Shown: piece after piece, positions 46,659-54,567 of the stretch
Numbering within the stretch: position 1 is the stretch's first letter
Layout of the letters: each line of letters opens with the position of its first letter
Source: Caldicellulosiruptor bescii DSM 6725
GTDB lineage: Bacteria > Bacillota > Thermoanaerobacteria > Caldicellulosiruptorales > Caldicellulosiruptoraceae
Reading direction: 5' to 3'
Assembly (NCBI RefSeq): GCF_000022325.1
Contig: NC_012034.1
Span: 2,603,501-2,667,500 of the forward strand
Length of the DNA: 64,000 bases
Made by a program: the position numbers and the translations under genes
The notes under the pieces: model-generated
What the model saw: only the letters and a program-made list of their open reading frames with translations
Told to the model about the DNA's origin: nothing
Database searches by the model: none

Positions 46659-47703
46659 AATCACCCACCTCTTGTTTTATTTCTATCTTGTGATTGTCCT
46701 GGTATTTTAATTTAATACCCACCATCGTTGGCATCATGGTTTTGTTTTCTTTAAAACCGTTATAAATAACTTTGAAAAGTCTTCTTGGATACGGTCTTAG
46801 TCTTTTACTTTTTACAGGAAGCCAGGAGTCGTGAGCTATTGAGTAAGGCGAAACAATATCTATTGCTGGCAGGACAAAATGGTCAATAACCTTAACAGGA
46901 TGAATTGCTCTCTGCAGTTCAAGGTGGTATGTTCTGTCATTCTGGCTTGGCAATGGATAACTGTATGTGTAGAGTTTCGAACCAGGAGGTGCAATTCCCG
47001 GATGTGTATGTGCCACTATGACGTTCCTGCATTTACCGTTGAACGACACATTGTAACTGTAGAGTACTTCGTGTGTGGTGGGAACGACCGTTATTGTGGA
47101 ACCAATATTGTCTATAAGTGCAAGGAGAAGTTTTTTGTTCTCGTCTAGCAGGAGAGTCATTGACATTTCCCTGCGAAGTGCTGCCGCCTTTGTTTTTCTG
47201 TTAAAATTCCTCAGCAGTTTCAAAACTTTTAGAGCTTCCTGCTGGGAAGTGATGTAAATATCTTTTCTTGGTTCGAGAATAAGGATAACACCGTCTCTTA
47301 ATTTACCTGTATTGACAATTCTGTCGCTGCTGTAGATAGAAAATTTTTCGTAGAGTTTCTTTGTAATCCATACTATCACATAACCTTGAAAATAACACAT
47401 GATCGCCACAATTATTATGCCGGCAAAACCATCCGTGTCAGGATTGTAGCCAAAATACCTGGTCAGGACAGGGTCAGCATATCTGTGAAAACCCTGTGTT
47501 AGGCTGGAACAGAACTGTACAAATGCGTGCCATACATTTGTGGCATTATTTTGCATTATATTGATTGTTTCAAGTACCCTGTTCTTCAAAGCGGGTGAAA
47601 CTGAATTCAGTAGCGATACCCATGTAGATGAAGTTAGCAATATTGTAGTTACAAACCCGATAATTGCTATAAGGAATCTTTTAAACAGTCGCTGCAGTAT
47701 CAT
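46639..47703 (-). CDS. Membrane-anchored JAMM/MPN-like protein in T4SS operon
   Basis: From ATG 47703 (8 nt after GGGAG) the 354-residue protein has two TM segments (about 9-24 and 93-113). An inner domain follows with H232-x-H234-P, S253 and D256 (AHTHPGIAPP ... SQND), the JAMM zinc signature of RadC and deubiquitinase-like proteases; E212 may be the glutamate. It lies between virB4 and the VirB6-like gene. A peptidase acting on a T4SS part is a hypothesis. Confidence 0.65.
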   Translation of the reverse strand: MILQRLFKRFLIAIIGFVTTILLTSSTWVSLLNSVSPALKNRVLETINIMQNNATNVWHAFVQFCSSLTQGFHRYADPVLTRYFGYNPDTDGFAGIIIVAIMCYFQGYVIVWITKKLYEKFSIYSSDRIVNTGKLRDGVILILEPRKDIYITSQQEALKVLKLLRNFNRKTKAAALRREMSMTLLLDENKKLLLALIDNIGSTITVVPTTHEVLYSYNVSFNGKCRNVIVAHTHPGIAPPGSKLYTYSYPLPSQNDRTYHLELQRAIHPVKVIDHFVLPAIDIVSPYSIAHDSWLPVKSKRLRPYPRRLFKVIYNGFKENKTMMPTMVGIKLKYQDNHKIEIKQEVGDYENVQN

Positions 47704-47737
47704 TTTCATTACTCCCTGTTGAGATTTTCTATTACTG

Positions 47738-47748
47738 GTTATACCACA
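47738..47748 (-). promoter_or_regulatory. Element-type extended -10 promoter inside the T4SS block
   Basis: The minus strand reads AAAAATTGTGGTATAACCAG, 40 nt upstream of the JAMM-like gene and 30 nt past the end of virB4. Confidence 0.5.
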
Positions 47749-47773
47749 ATTTTTAAAAAAACGACCACGAATC

Positions 47774-49639
47774 TTAAAATTTTGTTGTTGTAACGTAATC
47801 CCACTCAAAATCAAACGGTGTAACCTGAATTGCGACTTTTTCAAGCGGGTTGACCAGTATTGCCTGTCCTTTGTTTGCAGTGATGAGAAACTGGGCCGCT
47901 GCATCCGACAGTCCAAAATACGTAGCTGTTTCCTTTGCAAGATCGGGTTCCTGCTTTAACAGAAATTTGCTGTGACACATATTTAACATTGTCCTGCCTG
48001 TTTCGGTCCGCAAAAATTCCAGAATCGTCTGGGATGCTATCATCAGCGATATGTGATATTTTCGCCCGCGTCTCGATATCGACTCCAGATAGTCATTTGT
48101 AGACTGGTATTTTGTGAACATCCATCCTTCATCAAATACCACTATTTTGTTGTATTTTCTCATCTTTTCGTGCGAGAACTTGTTCCATATCCAGTTCATG
48201 ATAACCACCGATGCAAAGAATTTTAGAAAAGGATCTTTGTCAAATTCTTTTAAATTGAACCCTACTATTCTATCGTGTTCCTGAATCTCGATATCTGTTT
48301 GACAGTCAAACAAGCCCAGAGTACCTTCGCCTGTAAATATTTCAAGTACATCTGCAAGTTGTTTTGTTTCTTCAAAATTAGAAAGTTCCCTGCGCAGGTC
48401 GGAGAGGGTAGGCAATACTTTTTTTACCTTGCCGACATATATTTTCCCGGTTTCATCAACTTTCATATTGGAGTACAAGCTCTCAGGGTCTTTAGTGATA
48501 CCGAAATCTGCATAAAGTTTTCTCACGCTTTGTTCTATTTTAGAAAGCTGAGTACCGTCCAGTCTCTTACCCATAAAACTTTCTGATATTATACCGAGCA
48601 AAAACCTTATCTCTGAAATCTTGCCTTCAATGTTTATAAATCTTTTTCCCTCATCTTCTTCTATCTCTAAGTCGAACGGGTTTATTCCTGCTTTACCGCC
48701 TGCTTTTACTTCAACATATTTACCACCGAGCATATTTATCAGTTTTTTATATTCCCCTTCCGGGTCAAGTACGCACGCCCAGAAACCGAATGCTGCACTT
48801 CTTGCCAGCATTGTTTTCATCGTCGTTGATTTGCCGCTGCCGATTGTACCAAATACTGCGACGTGTGGGCCCAGCAGTGAGTCGTCGAACTGATTGTAGA
48901 ATACCGGTGCCCCTGTTGTCAGGTTGTATCCAAGGAAAATACCGTTTTTGTAATACACTTCTGTGTTGCCGGTTGGAACGCAGCACGCACTGCTGCCTGT
49001 GGTCATCGTCTTGTAGTTTTCTGTATGTTTTTGCAATCCAAGTGGAAGAGTTGCAAGATATCCCCGCAGTTGCCGGAACGTCAGTGCTCTTGGTTTTAAG
49101 TTGTACGCTTCACATCTGTTTTTAAACTCTATGCATTTTTCTTTCAGTTTTTCAAGACTGTCGGCATATATCGTGAAAAATATTTGAACATACAGAATTT
49201 TTTCAATACCTCTTTGCAGAGATGCCCTGAGTAACTCAAAGTCTTCAGCCTGCTGCAGTTTCTGGTAGTCGACAGGTTTATTCCCTTCAAGAATGATATT
49301 GGCTCTCAAGTCGGTTATCATTCGACTTAGTTTCCTTATTACATCACCAGTGTCGGCAGGCTCAATGTAAACTGACATTGAAATTTGACCTATATTGAAA
49401 AATGTCTGAAAAAAAGTAAGATAAATGTCTGACGGATAGACTGCCACAACGTATACCCGGGCATATCTTTCGGGTCCCAGGTAGATATAATCCTTTCCTT
49501 CTTCTATGCAGTCAGGAAGTATCAGATCGAGAAGTCCTGTAGCATTCTCGATAAGTCTGTTATTTTCGGACTTTTCTGAAATGTTTGATTGTTTAGAACT
49601 AACGGGTTTGACCGTAAACTTCTTCATAAACTTCATCAT
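47774..49639 (-). CDS. virB4: VirB4/TraC conjugation ATPase
   Basis: The 621-residue protein has Walker A FGTIGSGKSTTM, Walker B IVVFDEGWMF and the SLMIASQTILEFLRTETG motif. It powers pilus assembly and substrate transfer. It overlaps by 41 nt the gene of a second protein (49599-50375) that resembles only the N-terminal part of VirB4. Confidence 0.95.
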   Translation of the reverse strand: MMKFMKKFTVKPVSSKQSNISEKSENNRLIENATGLLDLILPDCIEEGKDYIYLGPERYARVYVVAVYPSDIYLTFFQTFFNIGQISMSVYIEPADTGDVIRKLSRMITDLRANIILEGNKPVDYQKLQQAEDFELLRASLQRGIEKILYVQIFFTIYADSLEKLKEKCIEFKNRCEAYNLKPRALTFRQLRGYLATLPLGLQKHTENYKTMTTGSSACCVPTGNTEVYYKNGIFLGYNLTTGAPVFYNQFDDSLLGPHVAVFGTIGSGKSTTMKTMLARSAAFGFWACVLDPEGEYKKLINMLGGKYVEVKAGGKAGINPFDLEIEEDEGKRFINIEGKISEIRFLLGIISESFMGKRLDGTQLSKIEQSVRKLYADFGITKDPESLYSNMKVDETGKIYVGKVKKVLPTLSDLRRELSNFEETKQLADVLEIFTGEGTLGLFDCQTDIEIQEHDRIVGFNLKEFDKDPFLKFFASVVIMNWIWNKFSHEKMRKYNKIVVFDEGWMFTKYQSTNDYLESISRRGRKYHISLMIASQTILEFLRTETGRTMLNMCHSKFLLKQEPDLAKETATYFGLSDAAAQFLITANKGQAILVNPLEKVAIQVTPFDFEWDYVTTTKF

Positions 49640-50375
49640 TTATCACTATCCCCCTTCTGGATGTTGTGTATAAATCAAGAACACCGCTTTTAATCGCATT
49701 TTCAATCTTGAACACCTGGTTTTTATTGAGTTCATCTCCGAGCAGTTGAAGTACTTCGGGCAGTGATAACCTGGCAATTCTGAAATTTGCTTTTTTAAGG
49801 AGTCCAAGGACGTTTTTTTCGCGCTGGTCCAGTTTTTCAACAGCGACTTTTTCATTACTCTCCTGAACGTAGAGAGTGAGATAACTCTTTCGTACAACCA
49901 GTTCTTTTTCTCTCTGTAAACTATCCAGTGCGTTTTTGAGCAGTTCACAGTAATTTTTCAGTGACTCTGATACCATATTCGCCGGGTCGTTTATAAACTC
50001 TTCAATTTCTTGGCCCTGCTGTGAAGTCTCTATTCTTTGAGTTGTTGTAAAGAATTGAACAGGACAATCCAGAGCACGCATAGCAGCAATCAAGTTTAAT
50101 TCCAGTGCTTCCTGCTCTGATTCGCTCATCAGGTCGATGTCCTGTGATGAAAGATAGTAAATTCTTGCATATCTGTTTTCATCCATAACCACTGTACCGT
50201 CCGGCATAATGTTTTTTATCCCCAGTAGCCTTTTTATTTCGCTTTTATGTCCACCAGGGGTAGATGTTTTTTCTTTCTTCCCACCAGAAGGAATTTTGCC
50301 TTGAAAAAGTTTGTTAGAAAACAGAGCAAGTGCAAACACCACAGCCCCCAGTATAACCAACGACCAGTCTGACAT
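49599..50375 (-). CDS. VirB4 N-terminal-like membrane protein
   Basis: The 258-residue protein has one TM helix (VILGAVVFALALFSNKLFQG) and then a domain similar to VirB4 N-terminal parts (IKNIMPDGTVVMDENRYARI, FTTTQRIETSQQGQEIEEFI). It has no ATP site. With virB4 directly behind, the pair looks like a partly duplicated or split VirB4. GGGGGACAGCAA precedes ATG. Confidence 0.7.
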   Translation of the reverse strand: MSDWSLVILGAVVFALALFSNKLFQGKIPSGGKKEKTSTPGGHKSEIKRLLGIKNIMPDGTVVMDENRYARIYYLSSQDIDLMSESEQEALELNLIAAMRALDCPVQFFTTTQRIETSQQGQEIEEFINDPANMVSESLKNYCELLKNALDSLQREKELVVRKSYLTLYVQESNEKVAVEKLDQREKNVLGLLKKANFRIARLSLPEVLQLLGDELNKNQVFKIENAIKSGVLDLYTTSRRGIVINDEVYEEVYGQTR

Positions 50376-50394
50376 TTGCTGTCCCCCTTTCTCC

Positions 50395-50676
50395 CTATGG
50401 GAGGAAAATTTTTTTGCGTTTTTGATAATCGAAAATTTCTTTTAACCACACATGCAGTTCGCGTGACTCAATCCTGACAAATGCAAAAACTGCACCAACT
50501 GTAACAATAAAAAGTTCTGCTAGGAATGCTATCAGAAAAGGTATTTTTAACTCAGTAAACAGCCATACGGCAAAAAGAGATGGTAAAACGAGAATAAATA
50601 GTTGTCTCCAGGTCATAAGACCTCCCACGATTTTGTTTTCAAATTTGAACTCGTATGGTATTCTGTGCCTCTGCAA
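50395..50676 (-). CDS. PrgI-family T4SS membrane protein
   Basis: The 93-residue protein (IPYEFKFENKIVGGLMTWRQ then two TM helices LFILVLPSLFAVWLF and FLIAFLAELFIVTVGAVF) is typical of PrgI, a VirB3-like part of Gram-positive T4SS. TTG 50676 is used. Confidence 0.85.
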   Translation of the reverse strand: MQRHRIPYEFKFENKIVGGLMTWRQLFILVLPSLFAVWLFTELKIPFLIAFLAELFIVTVGAVFAFVRIESRELHVWLKEIFDYQKRKKIFLP

Positions 50677-50721
50677 TTTTCATCACCACTCTCTCATTTT
50701 TTTATCTCAGATAAAAAAAGA

Positions 50722-50751
50722 AACCCACAGTGATTTAACCACTGTGGGTTC
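50722..50751 (-). terminator. Intrinsic hairpin between the pilin-like gene and prgI
   Basis: AACCCACAGTGGTTAAATCA then CTGTGGGTTTCTTTTTTTAT. It may lower expression of the downstream T4SS genes relative to the pilin-like ones. Confidence 0.8.
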
Positions 50752-50757
50752 TGACTC

Positions 50758-51135
50758 TTATTTAATTCCTGCAGCAGTTGCAAGGTTGTTGATGATTACT
50801 GAAGCGATTTGTATACCAAAGAATACAAGACCCAAACCTATGAAAGTCCACAGAAATGCTCTTCCAATTCTTGCTTTCTGTTGTTCATCCTGAACAGCGG
50901 TTAAAATTAAACCACGAAATACAACCAGTAAAAGCGCAATTGTCACAGCTGCAATCTGTACAGGTGCTTTTATAGCATTCACAACATTTGCGGCCTTCTG
51001 TGCAAAGGTTGAAGTAGTTTCGGTACCAATAACTTGTTGCAGGTCACCTTTTGATGCATTTGCAAGTGCAACTGTCGAAACAGTAAGACATAAAACCAAA
51101 CTAAGCAACACGATAAGGATTTTCTTCCTGTTCAT
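50758..51135 (-). CDS. VirB2/TrbC-like pilin precursor
   Basis: The 125-residue protein has a signal peptide (KKILIVLLSLVLCLTVSTVALA) and two hydrophobic segments (APVQIAAVTIALLLVVFRGL and FLWTFIGLGLVFFGIQIASV), as in T4SS major subunits. GGGGAGGTAAAATCC precedes ATG. Confidence 0.7.
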   Translation of the reverse strand: MNRKKILIVLLSLVLCLTVSTVALANASKGDLQQVIGTETTSTFAQKAANVVNAIKAPVQIAAVTIALLLVVFRGLILTAVQDEQQKARIGRAFLWTFIGLGLVFFGIQIASVIINNLATAAGIK

Positions 51136-51160
51136 GGATTTTACCTCCCCTACATTTGTT

Positions 51161-51448
51161 TTATTTTCCAAAGGTGTTGTAAATGACCCCGAGTATATAT
51201 GGTGCAAGCAAGTAGATTATTACCACAAGACCAACACCACCTAGTATAGAAGCTCCCATTTTTTTTGCGGTCTGAACGTGAAAGATGTAACCGAGCAAAA
51301 GCAAGAGTACAGCAATTGCAATTCCCAGTCCGGTAATGGGTTTGATGAAGCCCTGCACGATTGTTAGTAAATTTACAAACAACTTTGCAAGCATATTTGC
51401 AAATTCTTCCGTAGTAACCGGTTTTACAATCTTATTTATGTCATTCAA
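51161..51448 (-). CDS. VirB2-like small membrane protein, first T4SS gene
   Basis: The 95-residue protein has two TM segments (GLGIAIAVLLLLLGYIF and ILGGVGLVVIIYLLAPYI) and no signal peptide. TTG 51448 follows GGGGGGTGAGATT. It is the first gene behind the attenuator-like leader at 51487-51548. Confidence 0.65.
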   Translation of the reverse strand: MNDINKIVKPVTTEEFANMLAKLFVNLLTIVQGFIKPITGLGIAIAVLLLLLGYIFHVQTAKKMGASILGGVGLVVIIYLLAPYILGVIYNTFGK

Positions 51449-51486
51449 AATCTCACCCCCCCCTTGACAGACTCTAAAAAACAAAA

Positions 51487-51548
51487 GCCGCTATCTCAGG
51501 GCATAATAACCCTGGCATAGCGGCAAACTTTCTACTGGCAAACTGCGT
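51487..51548 (-). promoter_or_regulatory. Leader with CAGTTTGCC motif and terminator in front of the T4SS operon
   Basis: CGCAGTTTGCCAGTAGAAAG then TTTGCC is followed directly by a hairpin pairing GCCGCTAT with ATAGCGGC (inner CCAGGG/CCCTG) and TTTTGTTTTTT. The terminator lies 39 nt before the first T4SS gene, so operon expression must depend on readthrough or antitermination. Confidence 0.65.
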
Positions 51549-51607
51549 CCTGTTTAAATTAGCTCAAGCGGGTGCGGGCGTGAATCACAATTGTGAACTG
51601 AAAAATC

Positions 51608-51853
51608 TCAGTTGCAGATGTATACTGGTGTACCAGGTTTAGTTGGTATCGGTAGTGGCTTGATAGGTTTTACTGGTACTGGTGCTGGTTTTGTTGGCGG
51701 TACTGGAATGATTACGATTGGTGCTGGACTTGGTTTTGTTGGTTTTTCCGGAACTTCGGGAATTTTGACAGGTGTTGCAAAAGCTGCGGTAGATAATACA
51801 AAGGCAAATAGAAATGCAACAACTAATACAGTTGCCAAAATTCTTTTTGCCAT
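51608..51853 (-). CDS. Secreted proline-rich protein
   Basis: The protein has a signal peptide (RILATVLVVAFLFAFVLSTA, cut near AFA) and then about 50 residues rich in Pro, Lys and Val (PEKPTKPSPAPIVIIPVPP). A cell-surface or wall-spanning peptide is likely. ATG 51853 is 9 nt behind GGAGG. Confidence 0.65.
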   Translation of the reverse strand: MAKRILATVLVVAFLFAFVLSTAAFATPVKIPEVPEKPTKPSPAPIVIIPVPPTKPAPVPVKPIKPLPIPTKPGTPVYICN

Positions 51854-51928
51854 CTTCATTCACCTCCTTATCGTTTCCTGTGCCCGCACCCAAAATAAAT
51901 GGTAAGGTATTGTTATACCGGTTTCTTC

Positions 51929-52002
51929 TGGGGTAGGCAGTGGGACTCGAACCCACAACGCCAGAGCCACAGTCTGGCATGTTGCTTTGCACCATGCCTA
52001 CC
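51929..52002 (-). tRNA. tRNA-His (GTG) with short D arm
   Basis: The acceptor stem GTAGGCA/TGCCTAC with the extra G-1:C73 pair, encoded CCA, and anticodon loop CTGTGGC (anticodon GTG) identify tRNA-His. The T arm (GTGGG TTCGAGT CCCAC) is normal. Only 17 nt lie between acceptor and anticodon stems; the D loop reads CAAAGCAA and lacks the G18-G19 pair needed for contact with the T loop. Confidence 0.85.
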
Positions 52003-52133
52003 GTATTTTTGCCCCGTTGCCCCGCCCACCGCAACAGGACATTGATAGCAATGCTGCAGCGTTCAGTTCCTGATTTCGTGTGCGGGACGCTACCTGTGTA
52101 CGAACTCAGGTGCCACCTTGCAGCACAGCACTG

Positions 52134-52385
52134 CTATCCCCGTTTTTTCTTTTTCCACCAACCAGAAAACTTTATATGTTCGACAGTTTTAATGGTGGTT
52201 ATCCCACCGTTCTCGTATATAATCAGTACGGCAGGGCCGTACTGTACAGCTTTGTATTTTCCTCTCCGGGAAAGGAGAATACCACGGGTTGCAGCTTCTA
52301 AAATGTGCAGCTCTGCCTCATATTCTGAAGATGGCATGATACGTTCCCGAAAACGCTTTATAGCATGCCTTGTTATCTGTATCAT
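52134..52385 (-). CDS. DUF4258-like small protein (distant member)
   Basis: The 83-residue product (IQITRHAIKRFRERIMPS, YGPAVLIIYENGGITTIKTV) has the H..eRf.eR motif and a strand pair, as in DUF4258-type RelE-like proteins. ATG 52385 lies inside the end of the gene before it. It may be a toxin or an RNA-binding protein. Confidence 0.5.
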   Translation of the reverse strand: MIQITRHAIKRFRERIMPSSEYEAELHILEAATRGILLSRRGKYKAVQYGPAVLIIYENGGITTIKTVEHIKFSGWWKKKKRG

Positions 52386-52395
52386 GTTTAACACC

Positions 52396-52920
52396 TTAGT
52401 ACGCAAGAGCGTTATTGGCTGTATTGATGACAGTATTTCTTTTTCGTTTCAAACCTTCTGTCAATGTATGTACCGGTCTGATATATTTGGGCAGTGTTGT
52501 TGGCACAAGGGTACCATCTTCTAGACAGTCTTTTCGCACAAACTTCCCCCTTACCCATCTGTAACACGAACGGACAAACTCATACAAAGTAGACACAGAC
52601 GGCCATCTGTGATAAGAAAGTTCAGCCACTGCCTGCGCATGTTCACGCTTCATAATTTCATAAGTCTCATCCCACAATTCTCTTTTTGCTTTTTCTCTTC
52701 TTTTACGTTGATAATCTTTCCACTGTTTTTTTCTACGATTCTTGGCTTCTAAAAGTCTGTACGCTACTTCTTCCAAGTAACGCGGGTCTTCCTTAATATA
52801 TTTGTTAATTGTTGGTCTTGAAACTCCTGTTATTTTTTGAATTTCTACTCTCTTTTTGTGTTCTTCATAGAAGAGTCTTAGAATTTCATCAATTTTCTCC
52901 TGGCTGAGTTTTCTTGCCAT
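52396..52920 (-). CDS. Helix-turn-helix DNA-binding protein, resolvase/transposase-type HTH
   Basis: The N-terminal HTH (EEHKKRVEIQKITGVSRPTI then NKYIKED) is like the C-terminal domains of serine resolvases or transposases. The rest is basic and helical (KQWKDYQRKRREKAKRELWD). There is no catalytic domain. It may be a regulator near the transfer genes. Confidence 0.65.
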   Translation of the reverse strand: MARKLSQEKIDEILRLFYEEHKKRVEIQKITGVSRPTINKYIKEDPRYLEEVAYRLLEAKNRRKKQWKDYQRKRREKAKRELWDETYEIMKREHAQAVAELSYHRWPSVSTLYEFVRSCYRWVRGKFVRKDCLEDGTLVPTTLPKYIRPVHTLTEGLKRKRNTVINTANNALAY

Positions 52921-52947
52921 GGTATTCTCCTCCCCCCGTTTGTTTTG

Positions 52948-53301
52948 CTATTTCACACTTTCCAGGTATTTTTGCAGTTTTTCTTCTATTTGTAACACTC
53001 TGTTATTGCTGATTTTGTTATCACTAATTATACTGGTCTGCTGCCTCTTGGTATTCTTTAAATACTCGATGAATGACTTTTCGCTTATGTAGTACTTTCT
53101 ATTCAAGTATCTGTTTTCCACAAAATTATTCCTGCACAACCAGTACAAAAAATTCTTCCCTACCCTGTATTTCTTTCTTAGTTCTTCAACAGTTAGAAAG
53201 TCTCTGGTTTCTTTCTCTGTCATTTCAAGAAGAAGTTTTTTAATGTCTGCTATGTTCTTTTCTAGTTCCTCCATCTTTTTAATTAGTTCATGAACATTCA
53301 T
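52948..53301 (-). CDS. Excisionase-like HTH protein with coiled-coil start
   Basis: A coiled-coil N-terminal part (HELIKKMEELEKNIADIKKL) is followed by a MerR/excisionase-like HTH (FLTVEELRKKYRVGKNFLYW then YYISEKSFIEYLK). It could be the excisionase needed with the integrase at 54.6 kb. It overlaps the gene upstream by 4 nt. Confidence 0.6.
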   Translation of the reverse strand: MNVHELIKKMEELEKNIADIKKLLLEMTEKETRDFLTVEELRKKYRVGKNFLYWLCRNNFVENRYLNRKYYISEKSFIEYLKNTKRQQTSIISDNKISNNRVLQIEEKLQKYLESVK

Positions 53302-53492
53302 TTTATTTCACCTAGAAATCTTTCAATTTCGAAACCATGTGGTTTTGTTTCGAGGATTTTAAGTATCACTCCCGGGCTTGGTTGCTTTCCCTGTTTAATC
53401 CTGAATATAGTGCTCGGGTGGACACCTATTAACCTGGCAAATTTATAGGTCGGAACTCTGGCTATAAATTCTCTTATGTATTCGTAGTTCAT
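53298..53492 (-). CDS. Small XRE-like HTH protein
   Basis: The 64-residue protein is an HTH (YKFARLIGVHPSTIFRIKQG then KQPSPGVILKIL). ATG 53492 follows GAAGGTGG. It leads a short operon with the excisionase-like gene, divergent from the XRE-ImmA-Int operon. Confidence 0.7.
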   Translation of the reverse strand: MNYEYIREFIARVPTYKFARLIGVHPSTIFRIKQGKQPSPGVILKILETKPHGFEIERFLGEIK

Positions 53493-53687
53493 CAAATCCA
53501 CCTTCTCAATTGCGTATTTGCAATTTCAAGGGTATTATATCATAAGTATCGATTTTATGCAATATATTTTTTAGATACTAATTCACTATTTCACAAGCAT
53601 TGCGTTTCCGCAATACAAAAACATAATAATACTGTATTACTGCTGAAATGCAATGTAAAATAGAAAGTGAAAAAGGGGGATGAGTAC
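53493..53687. promoter_or_regulatory. Divergent control region of integrase operon
   Basis: The 195 nt between the two XRE-type genes contain inverted blocks (CAATTGCGTATTTGCAATTT; GCATTGCGTTTCCGCAATAC; TGAAATGCAATGT), that is, repeated TTGCG/CGCAA half sites. They are good candidates for the operators of the element repressor. Promoters for both directions must be here. Confidence 0.5.
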
Positions 53688-54125
53688 ATGGGAAAAAAAA
53701 ACAAAATCGCAAGAGCTTTAGGACTAAAAATAAGAAAACTCAGAGAAGAAAAAGGATGGACAATAAATCAGCTAGCTCTCTATGCAGGTGTAAATCCCAC
53801 GTCAATTATGAGAGCAGAAAGAGGAGAAAGCGAACTTTCACTTGGAAATCTTCTGAGAATAGCCAAAGCATTGAAAGTTGATCTGAACACACTTGTAGAA
53901 GAAAGTATGGATCAGATAGTTCTTGGTGACGAAGAACTTGTCCCAGAGGAAAAAGATAAAACACCGGACATTTATGAAATTATCAGGAAAGCAGAAAATT
54001 TAAATTTTAAGGGAATACCTGTCAACGAACCTGATGTAAAACAGGCAATTGTAGAAGCTATAACATTTGCGATTAGACTTAAAGCTAAAGAAAAAAGACA
54101 GGAAAATAACAAGATAGAGGAGTGA
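53688..54125 (+). CDS. XRE-family element repressor (ImmR-like)
   Basis: The HTH (LREEKGWTINQLALYAGVNP then TSIMRAERGESE) is followed by an acidic linker and a helical C-terminal part, 145 residues in all. ATG 53688 is behind AAGGGGGATGAGTAC. It lies in front of an ImmA-type protease and the integrase, as in ICEBs1-like control modules, so it is probably the immunity repressor of the ICE. Confidence 0.85.
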   Translation: MGKKNKIARALGLKIRKLREEKGWTINQLALYAGVNPTSIMRAERGESELSLGNLLRIAKALKVDLNTLVEESMDQIVLGDEELVPEEKDKTPDIYEIIRKAENLNFKGIPVNEPDVKQAIVEAITFAIRLKAKEKRQENNKIEE

Positions 54126-54132
54126 AAAGTAA

Positions 54133-54567
54133 ATGAGTCACGAGCAACTTGTGAGAAAAGTAATTTCTTTTATTGAATTTGTTGACGCCGAATACGGTAC
54201 TCGTGACCCAGAAAAAATTGCAGCAATGGAAAATATATTTTGTCTTGTATGGAAGTTACCCCGCTGTGTTCAGGGTTTTTCATTTGCGTACGACGGTGAT
54301 AAGTACATTGTGATAAATGAAAAGGTTTCAGAAAAAGGCAGACAATTTGTTTTATTGCATGAATTATACCATCTGCTCAATTCCCATACAAACGAGTACA
54401 ATCGTCTCATATTTATGACCAATGCATTTATAAAAACTACCCGAGAAGAACTCGAAGCTGACTATTTTGCATTTATCTGTATGAATTATGACGATCTTGA
54501 AAACATTAATCCACTTGCAATAGAAAACGAAATTGCTATATTTAAGAGGAGGCACCTGAAAATATGA
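54133..54567 (+). CDS. ImmA-type metalloprotease
   Basis: The protein has FVLLHELYHLLNSH (HExxH zinc site) and EELEADYFAFICM, the third ligand region. It should cleave the repressor encoded just upstream when the host is stressed, which frees integrase and transfer genes. The stop overlaps the integrase start (ATGA). Confidence 0.88.
   Translation: MSHEQLVRKVISFIEFVDAEYGTRDPEKIAAMENIFCLVWKLPRCVQGFSFAYDGDKYIVINEKVSEKGRQFVLLHELYHLLNSHTNEYNRLIFMTNAFIKTTREELEADYFAFICMNYDDLENINPLAIENEIAIFKRRHLKI

Noticed and set aside
49646-49948. Minus-strand 100-codon frame inside the VirB4 N-terminal-like gene
   Set aside because: Alternative frame within a well-supported gene; no SD.
51940-52524. 194-codon plus-strand frame beginning GLEPTTPEP
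   Set aside because: It starts inside the tRNA-His gene read on the wrong strand, a common false ORF, and then runs antisense to real genes.
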